The notes under the pieces were generated by a model. That model had not been told where the DNA came from and ran no database searches. It saw nothing but the letters and a program-made list of their open reading frames with translations. A program made the translations under genes and the position numbers. Shown piece after piece: positions 27,172 through 32,337 of a DNA stretch of 32,337 nucleotides (positions are counted from its first letter, which is position 1; the number at the start of each line of letters is the position of its first letter). The stretch is from Nitrospirae bacterium CG1_02_44_142 (GTDB taxonomy: Bacteria; Nitrospirota; Thermodesulfovibrionia; Thermodesulfovibrionales; UBA1546). The stretch covers positions 1 to 32,337 of the forward strand of contig MNVK01000044.1 in assembly GCA_001871685.1 (NCBI GenBank), given 5' to 3'.

Positions 27172-28428
27172 CTACTCCCTAATCTGCCCGTCCCCAAGCA
27201 CTATAAACTTAGTGCATGTGAGTTCTTCAAGCCCCATCGGCCCCCTTGCATGAATCTTGTCAGTTGATATTCCTATCTCAGCGCCGAGGCCGAACTGATA
27301 CCCGTCATTCAATCTCGTTGACGCATTAACGAAAACAGCGGATGAATCAACCTCACGCAGGAAGCGCATCGCCTTCTCATAATTCTCTGTAACAATAGCG
27401 TCAGAATGCGCTGAGCTGTATTTTGCGATGTGCTCTATTGCTTCATCCATATCCTTGACAACCTTCACATTCAGAATAAGGTCCAGATACTCCATATAGA
27501 AATCATCTTCTCTTACGGCAGCGATGGATTTATCTATCTTTCTTGTCTCAGGACATCCCTTAAGGCTGACCTTTGCCGCTTTGAACCTCTTAATCATTGA
27601 TGGGAGAAATGCCTTTGCAACCTTCTTGTCAACAAGCATTGTCTCCATTGCATTGCAAGTGCCGGGCCTCTGGACTTTTGCATTAAAGCATATATCCTCA
27701 GCCATTTTAAGGTCAGCGGCCCTGTCAACAAAAATATGGCACACACCCTTATAATGTTTAAGCACCGGGATTCTTGAATTTGCCGTGACTGTTCTTATCA
27801 GCCCTTCGCCCCCCCGCGGGATTATGAGGTCAATAATCCCCTCAAGTTTAAGCATCTCCATCACTGCTTCTCTTTCAGGTATATCAATAAATGTTATTGC
27901 GTCTTCATCAAGCCCCGCTGTCTTTGCGGCATCTCTCAATATCTTTACAATCGCCTTGTTTGAATTTATCGCCTCAGAGCCTCCGCGCAGAATGACCGCA
28001 TTTCCTGCCTTTAAGCATAGGCTTGATGCATCTGCCGTTACATTAGGCCTTGATTCATATATGATTCCGATAACTCCGATAGGCACGCGCATCTTTCCGA
28101 CAACCATCCCATTGGGCCTCTCCCACATCCTTATCACTTCTCCAACAGGGTCTGGAAGCGCGGCAACCTCAATCAATCCCTGCGCCATCTCATTTATGCG
28201 CTCGTCATTCAGGGCCAGCCTGTCTATCATCGCCTTTGAAAGCCCTTTCTTCTCTGCAAAGGCAATGTCTTTTTTGTTTTCTTTTATAAGTTCTGCTTTG
28301 CGTTTTTTAAGCGCAGCCGCCATCTTTAAAAGCGCATTGTTCTTTTCTTTAGAAGACGCCTTTGCAAGCAGCCTGGCGCCCTCTTTGGCTGCCTTCGCCT
28401 TTTTCAGAACATAAGCCTTAATATCCAT
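27172..28428 (-). CDS. proA: Glutamate-5-semialdehyde dehydrogenase
   Basis: IYESRPNVTADASSLCLKAGNAVILRGGSEAINSN, FNAKVQRPGTCNAMETMLV, GLGAEIGISTDKIHARGPMGLEELTC. Confidence 0.97.
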   Translation of the reverse strand: MDIKAYVLKKAKAAKEGARLLAKASSKEKNNALLKMAAALKKRKAELIKENKKDIAFAEKKGLSKAMIDRLALNDERINEMAQGLIEVAALPDPVGEVIRMWERPNGMVVGKMRVPIGVIGIIYESRPNVTADASSLCLKAGNAVILRGGSEAINSNKAIVKILRDAAKTAGLDEDAITFIDIPEREAVMEMLKLEGIIDLIIPRGGEGLIRTVTANSRIPVLKHYKGVCHIFVDRAADLKMAEDICFNAKVQRPGTCNAMETMLVDKKVAKAFLPSMIKRFKAAKVSLKGCPETRKIDKSIAAVREDDFYMEYLDLILNVKVVKDMDEAIEHIAKYSSAHSDAIVTENYEKAMRFLREVDSSAVFVNASTRLNDGYQFGLGAEIGISTDKIHARGPMGLEELTCTKFIVLGDGQIRE

Positions 28429-28442
28429 CTTTCCTCCGGATT

Positions 28443-29012
28443 TTATATTCGCAATTTCAGGAAGTTTTTAAGAAGTGTTTTCCCGACTTTTGTAAGTATT
28501 GACTCAGGATGAAACTGCACGCCTTCAACAATAAACTCTTTATGCCTCACTCCCATTATTTCATCCTGCTCAGTCCATGCGGTAATCTCAAGGCAGTCAG
28601 GCAGGGTCTCTTTTTTAATTATCAGCGAATGATATCTTGTTGCCTCAAATGGATTCGGAAGCCCTTCATATATTGTCTTTCCGTCGTGATATATCATAGA
28701 CGTCTTGCCGTGCATGAGCCTCGGCGCCCTTATTATGTCTCCGCCGAATGCAGCGCCGATTGCCTGATGCCCAAGACATACGCCAAGAATAGGAATCTTG
28801 CCTGCAAAATGTTTTATGACATCAACAGAAACTCCTGCTTCTTTAGGAGTGCACGGCCCCGGAGAAATAACAATCCTTTCAGGTTTTAATTCTTCAATAT
28901 CTTTTATCGTAACCCTGTCATTCCTAAACACCTTTATATCCTCTCCAAGCTCTCCAAGATGCTGGACGAGGTTGTAGGTAAAGGAATCATAATTATCTAT
29001 CATCAATAGCAT
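28443..29012 (-). CDS. trpG: Anthranilate/aminodeoxychorismate synthase glutamine amidotransferase component
   Basis: [44 protein letters not shown]. Confidence 0.95.
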   Translation of the reverse strand: MLLMIDNYDSFTYNLVQHLGELGEDIKVFRNDRVTIKDIEELKPERIVISPGPCTPKEAGVSVDVIKHFAGKIPILGVCLGHQAIGAAFGGDIIRAPRLMHGKTSMIYHDGKTIYEGLPNPFEATRYHSLIIKKETLPDCLEITAWTEQDEIMGVRHKEFIVEGVQFHPESILTKVGKTLLKNFLKLRI

Positions 29013-29015
29013 ACC

Positions 29016-30515
29016 TTAACCCAGCCCCTTCTCTGCCATCTCCACCGCCTTCATCATCCCCATAGCCTTATTCACTGTTTCAGTGTATTCCCTCTCTGGC
29101 ACTGAATCAGCTACTATCCCTGCGCCTGCCTGAACATAAACCTTCCCGTCTTTTATTATAAGCGTTCTTATCGTAATGCACGTATCCATATTCCCTGAAT
29201 AGCTGAAATATCCCACAGAGCCGGCATAAGGCCCTCTTTTAATCGGCTCAAGTTCATCTATAATCTCCATTGCCCGAACCTTTGGAGCGCCGCTCACAGT
29301 GCCTGCCGGAAAACAGGCCCGAAGCACATCAAAGGCATCAAGATTTTTCTCCAGCTTTCCTTCAACATTAGAAACCATATGCATCACATGGCTGTATCTT
29401 TCAACACCCATCAACTCTGTCACATTAACAGAACCTTTCTCGGAAACCCTGCCGACATCATTCCTTCCGAGGTCCACAAGCATTATATGCTCTGCCATCT
29501 CCTTCGGGTCTTTTTTAAGTTCCTCTTCCAGAGCCTTATCCTCTGCCTCTGTTTCACCCCTTTTCCTGGTGCCTGCGATTGGCCTGAGGACAACTTTTTC
29601 TCCTTCAAGCCGCACAAGTATCTCTGGAGATGAGCCGACAATCTCCGCGTCTCCCGTGTCAATGTAATACATGTAAGGTGAAGGATTAATCACACGAAGC
29701 GCACGGTAAACATCAAAAGGCTCAACATCAGATTTGCGCTCAAATCTCTGCGAGAGCACAACCTGAAATATGTCTCCGGCCGCAATATATTCTTTTGACT
29801 TAAGCACAGCCTCCTCAAAAGCCTCTTTCGTCTTAAAACTTGATGCGAATTTCTGTTGCTTAGTGTTTTTTGTTTTAACTTTTAACTTTAAACTTTTAAC
29901 TTTAAACTTTCTTAGCCTTTCTACTATGTCCTCTATCTTCTCCACTGCCTCTTTATACGCCTTTGCAGGGCTTTTTCCGTCTACATGGACATTAGAGACT
30001 ATCTTTATCTTCTGCTTAAGGCTGTCAAATATGAGCATTGTGTCAGCAAGCATAAAGAACATATCAGGCATATCAATGCCGGGTTTTTTGCTGTCTGGGA
30101 CACGCTCAAAGAACCTGACCATGTCATAGCCCATATATCCGACAAGCCCCCCTGAAAATCTCGGAAGCCCCGGGACAGCGACAGGCATGTAAAGAGCTAT
30201 CTCTTTTTTTAGCGCATCCACAGGGTCCTCTGCCTCAAATACAACCGGCTTCCTGCCTCTTTCTCTTATCTCTATCTTCTTCCCCTGCCCCTTTATAATC
30301 TTTGACGGATTAGTTCCGAGAAAGGAATATCTGGCCCATTTTTCTCCTCCGACAACACTCTCAAGCAGGAAGGAAGGGCTTTTGCCAATCTTCAAAAATG
30401 CAGAGACGGGAGTGTCAAAATCAGCGAGGACTTCCCTATAGACAGGGATGAGATTTCCCTTTCTGCATAGAGACTTAAACTCTTTAAGGTCAGGATACAG
30501 CATATTGACAAACAA
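29016..30515 (-). CDS. trpE: Anthranilate synthase component I
   Basis: YIAAGDIFQVVLSQRFER, IAGTRKRGETEAEDKALEEEL, DLGRNDVGRVSEKGSV, FPAGTVSGAPKVRAMEIIDELE. Confidence 0.97.
   Translation of the reverse strand: MFVNMLYPDLKEFKSLCRKGNLIPVYREVLADFDTPVSAFLKIGKSPSFLLESVVGGEKWARYSFLGTNPSKIIKGQGKKIEIRERGRKPVVFEAEDPVDALKKEIALYMPVAVPGLPRFSGGLVGYMGYDMVRFFERVPDSKKPGIDMPDMFFMLADTMLIFDSLKQKIKIVSNVHVDGKSPAKAYKEAVEKIEDIVERLRKFKVKSLKLKVKTKNTKQQKFASSFKTKEAFEEAVLKSKEYIAAGDIFQVVLSQRFERKSDVEPFDVYRALRVINPSPYMYYIDTGDAEIVGSSPEILVRLEGEKVVLRPIAGTRKRGETEAEDKALEEELKKDPKEMAEHIMLVDLGRNDVGRVSEKGSVNVTELMGVERYSHVMHMVSNVEGKLEKNLDAFDVLRACFPAGTVSGAPKVRAMEIIDELEPIKRGPYAGSVGYFSYSGNMDTCITIRTLIIKDGKVYVQAGAGIVADSVPEREYTETVNKAMGMMKAVEMAEKGLG
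29873..29914. repeat. 7-nt-period array inside the trpE coding sequence
   Basis: TTTTAAC TTTTAAC TTTAAAC TTTTAAC TTTAAAC TTTCTTA; encodes KFKVKSLKLKVKTK on the minus strand. Confidence 0.85.
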
Positions 30516-30556
30516 GTCCTTTTTTCATTATTCTTGATAGTATACATTAGGAATCA

Positions 30557-30663
30557 GTTAGAAGTTAAGAGTTGGAAGTTAGAAGTTACAAGTTAAGAGT
30601 TCTTTAAATCTTTAATTTTTAGTTTCCAATTTTTAACTTTAAACTTATAATTCTTAACTTTTC
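30557..30663. repeat. 7-nt-period array, about 15 units, word switches to its reverse complement midway
   Basis: GTTAGAA GTTAAGA GTTGGAA GTTAGAA GTTACAA GTTAAGA GTTCTTT AAATCTT TAATTTT TAGTTTC CAATTTT TAACTTT AAACTTA TAATTCT TAACTTT. Confidence 0.9.
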
Positions 30664-30670
30664 TTTTTAT

Positions 30671-30745
<75 letters not shown>

Positions 30746-30754
30746 TAAAAAGAC

Positions 30755-30824
30755 CGTAATGCGTAATGCGTTAAGCGTAGTGAGTAAAAAATACTCGTCA
30801 CGCATTACGGATTACGCATTACGT
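30755..30824. repeat. 7-nt-period array forming a 32-bp-armed inverted repeat between two tRNAs
   Basis: Arms 30755-30786 and 30792-30823, 26/32 positions complementary; ten in-phase heptads CGTAATG CGTAATG CGTTAAG CGTAGTG AGTAAAA AATACTC GTCACGC ATTACGG ATTACGC ATTACGT. Confidence 0.92.
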
Positions 30825-30828
30825 TATC

Positions 30829-30904
30829 GGCGGCGTACCCAAGTGGCTAAGGGGGAGGTCTGCAAAACCTTTATGCAGCGGTTCAAATCCGCTCGCCGCC
30901 TCCA
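30829..30904 (+). tRNA. tRNA-Cys (GCA)
   Basis: GGCGGCG acceptor, GGTCTGCAAAACC anticodon arm, AGCGGTTCAAATCCGCT T-arm, CGCCGCCTCCA. Confidence 0.95.
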
Positions 30905-30974
30905 GTTCTTTGCATTGCTCCCCTTAAATTATCACTTGAAATTTCTGGCTGAAGAAGGAAATAATACAAATACC

Positions 30975-31376
30975 ATGCGGGCTAAGATAACGCCATTTTG
31001 TCTGCTTCTGTGCATTGCGCTTTTATCTTCAGGCTGTGCAAGCATCCTGTTGGCAGGCGCAAGCGGCGGAGCCGCATACACATTAACAAATGTCGCATAT
31101 AAGACTATTAGTTTCCCAATTGAGCAGGTAGAAAATGCAGCGCATAGAGCTCTGAAAAAGATGGGGATAAAAGAGTCGGGGAAGAAAAAAATAGAAAACG
31201 GCGTAGAGATTTCAGCAACAACTGCTGAATTGAAGATTTATATAGAGCTTGAAAGGATTACAGCCAAGTCAACAAAGATTAGCGTAGATGCAAAAAAGGG
31301 GACATTTATTAAAGACAGGGCAACAGCGACAGAGATAATAGAGCAGACCGAAAGGATTCTGGAAGGAAGAAAGTGA
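30975..31376 (+). CDS. Small lipoprotein, DUF3568-like
   Basis: MRAKITPFCLLLCIALLSSGCASILLAGASGGAAYTLTNVAYKTISFPIEQVENAAHRALKKMGI; lipobox LSSGC. Confidence 0.8.
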   Translation: MRAKITPFCLLLCIALLSSGCASILLAGASGGAAYTLTNVAYKTISFPIEQVENAAHRALKKMGIKESGKKKIENGVEISATTAELKIYIELERITAKSTKISVDAKKGTFIKDRATATEIIEQTERILEGRK

Positions 31377-31561
31377 GATTCAGCGAGTTGGTGAGACTGT
31401 TAGGAGAGCATGGTTTTAGAATCGTTAAAGAAAAAGGGTCAATAAGATATTACGGGAAATCTGGATGGGATAAGTTGGTCAGGGTGGATTTTCACGGCTC
31501 AAAAGAGGTTCCTACAGGGACTTGCTATGCTATACTAAAAGCAGCAGGCATAAAGAAGTAG
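31373..31561 (+). CDS. hicA: HicA-family mRNA interferase toxin
   Basis: RFSELVRLLGEHGFRIVKEKGSIRYYGKSGWDKLVRVDFHGSKEVPTGTCYAILKAAGIKK; GTG start overlaps the lipoprotein TGA stop. Confidence 0.88.
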   Translation: MRFSELVRLLGEHGFRIVKEKGSIRYYGKSGWDKLVRVDFHGSKEVPTGTCYAILKAAGIKK

Positions 31562-31579
31562 AAGCATCGGGGGTGTAAA

Positions 31580-31825
31580 ATGATTGAATTAGAATATTCA
31601 TTGGTGATTGAGGCCACAGATGAGCCTGATTATTTTGGATTTTATTCTCCGGATTTAGAGGGTTTCACGGGCATAGGGCATTCTATCGAGGACTGCCTTT
31701 ATAAGGCAAAATGGGGAATGGGAGAACACATTAATCTATTAAAAGAGAAGGGACTGCCCGTTCCTTCCAAAAATCTAAATCCGAAAATCATTATCCAGAA
31801 CCAGCAAGAATTGGTAAACGCTTAA
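31580..31825 (+). CDS. hicB: HicB-family antitoxin
   Basis: YSLVIEATDEPDYFGFYSPDLEGFTGIGHSIEDCLYKAKWGMGEHINLLKEKGLPVP; directly follows hicA. Confidence 0.88.
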   Translation: MIELEYSLVIEATDEPDYFGFYSPDLEGFTGIGHSIEDCLYKAKWGMGEHINLLKEKGLPVPSKNLNPKIIIQNQQELVNA

Positions 31826-31913
31826 CGTTTGTCGACTCCAAAACTCTCAGATTTATTTCTTAACTCTTAGCATTACTTAGAAAGAGTTGCTATAATTTGC
31901 AGAATACACGCAA

Positions 31914-32030
31914 ATGGAAGAACAAAAAATAATTAGCCCCCCAAAACCCTTTTGGAATATAACATCCCAAATATTTCTTTATCTAATGTTCTGTTTTATG
32001 TTGGCTGGATTTAAAGTGCATTTCTGGTAA
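31914..32030 (+). CDS. Possible 38-aa single-TM small protein
   Basis: MEEQKIISPPKPFWNITSQIFLYLMFCFMLAGFKVHFW; TATAAT at 31891-31896 upstream; no clear Shine-Dalgarno. Confidence 0.3.
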   Translation: MEEQKIISPPKPFWNITSQIFLYLMFCFMLAGFKVHFW

Positions 32031-32080
32031 TTAATGCTTCCTTGGGCCTTGAGAGCAATTAGATAATAATTCGAATAAAT

Positions 32081-32337
<257 letters not shown>

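Noticed and set aside
27785-28414. 209-aa plus-strand ORF antisense to proA
   Set aside because: Complement of the clear ProA frame; Ser/Ile-rich shadow ORF with no motif

Overview
The window is a 32.3 kb bacterial chromosomal segment, mostly housekeeping genes. Lineage is not proven; gene content and repeat style would fit Nitrospirota or a deltaproteobacterium-like group. Main blocks: tRNA-Met/Ile(CAT); a DUF5615/DUF433 toxin-antitoxin-like pair; pth-rplY-prs-tRNA-Gln-ispE-TPR; lolC/E-lolD; a histone-H1-like/SWIB protein; guaB; ychF; ruvB-ruvA; a small C-M-R restriction-modification island beside tRNA-Ser; a complete rnfCDGEAB operon; three secreted proteins; trpD, a UPF0158 protein, proA, trpG and trpE; tRNA-Gly and tRNA-Cys; a lipoprotein-hicA-hicB run; and the 3' end of serS. 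The most striking structure not explained by these genes is a set of about 14 short-word repeat arrays with strict 7-nt (sometimes 8-nt) periodicity. The word differs between loci, and in several arrays it switches to its reverse complement without losing the 7-nt phase. Some arrays lie inside or at the ends of coding sequences (trpE, rnfB, ispE, the TPR gene). Other notable signals are a palindromic element carried in frame inside rnfC, GC-rich hairpin-bearing inverted repeats flanking the R-M island, and a methyltransferase remnant plus an orphan 100-aa ORF in that island. All homology calls are by eye from protein motifs; no searches were run.
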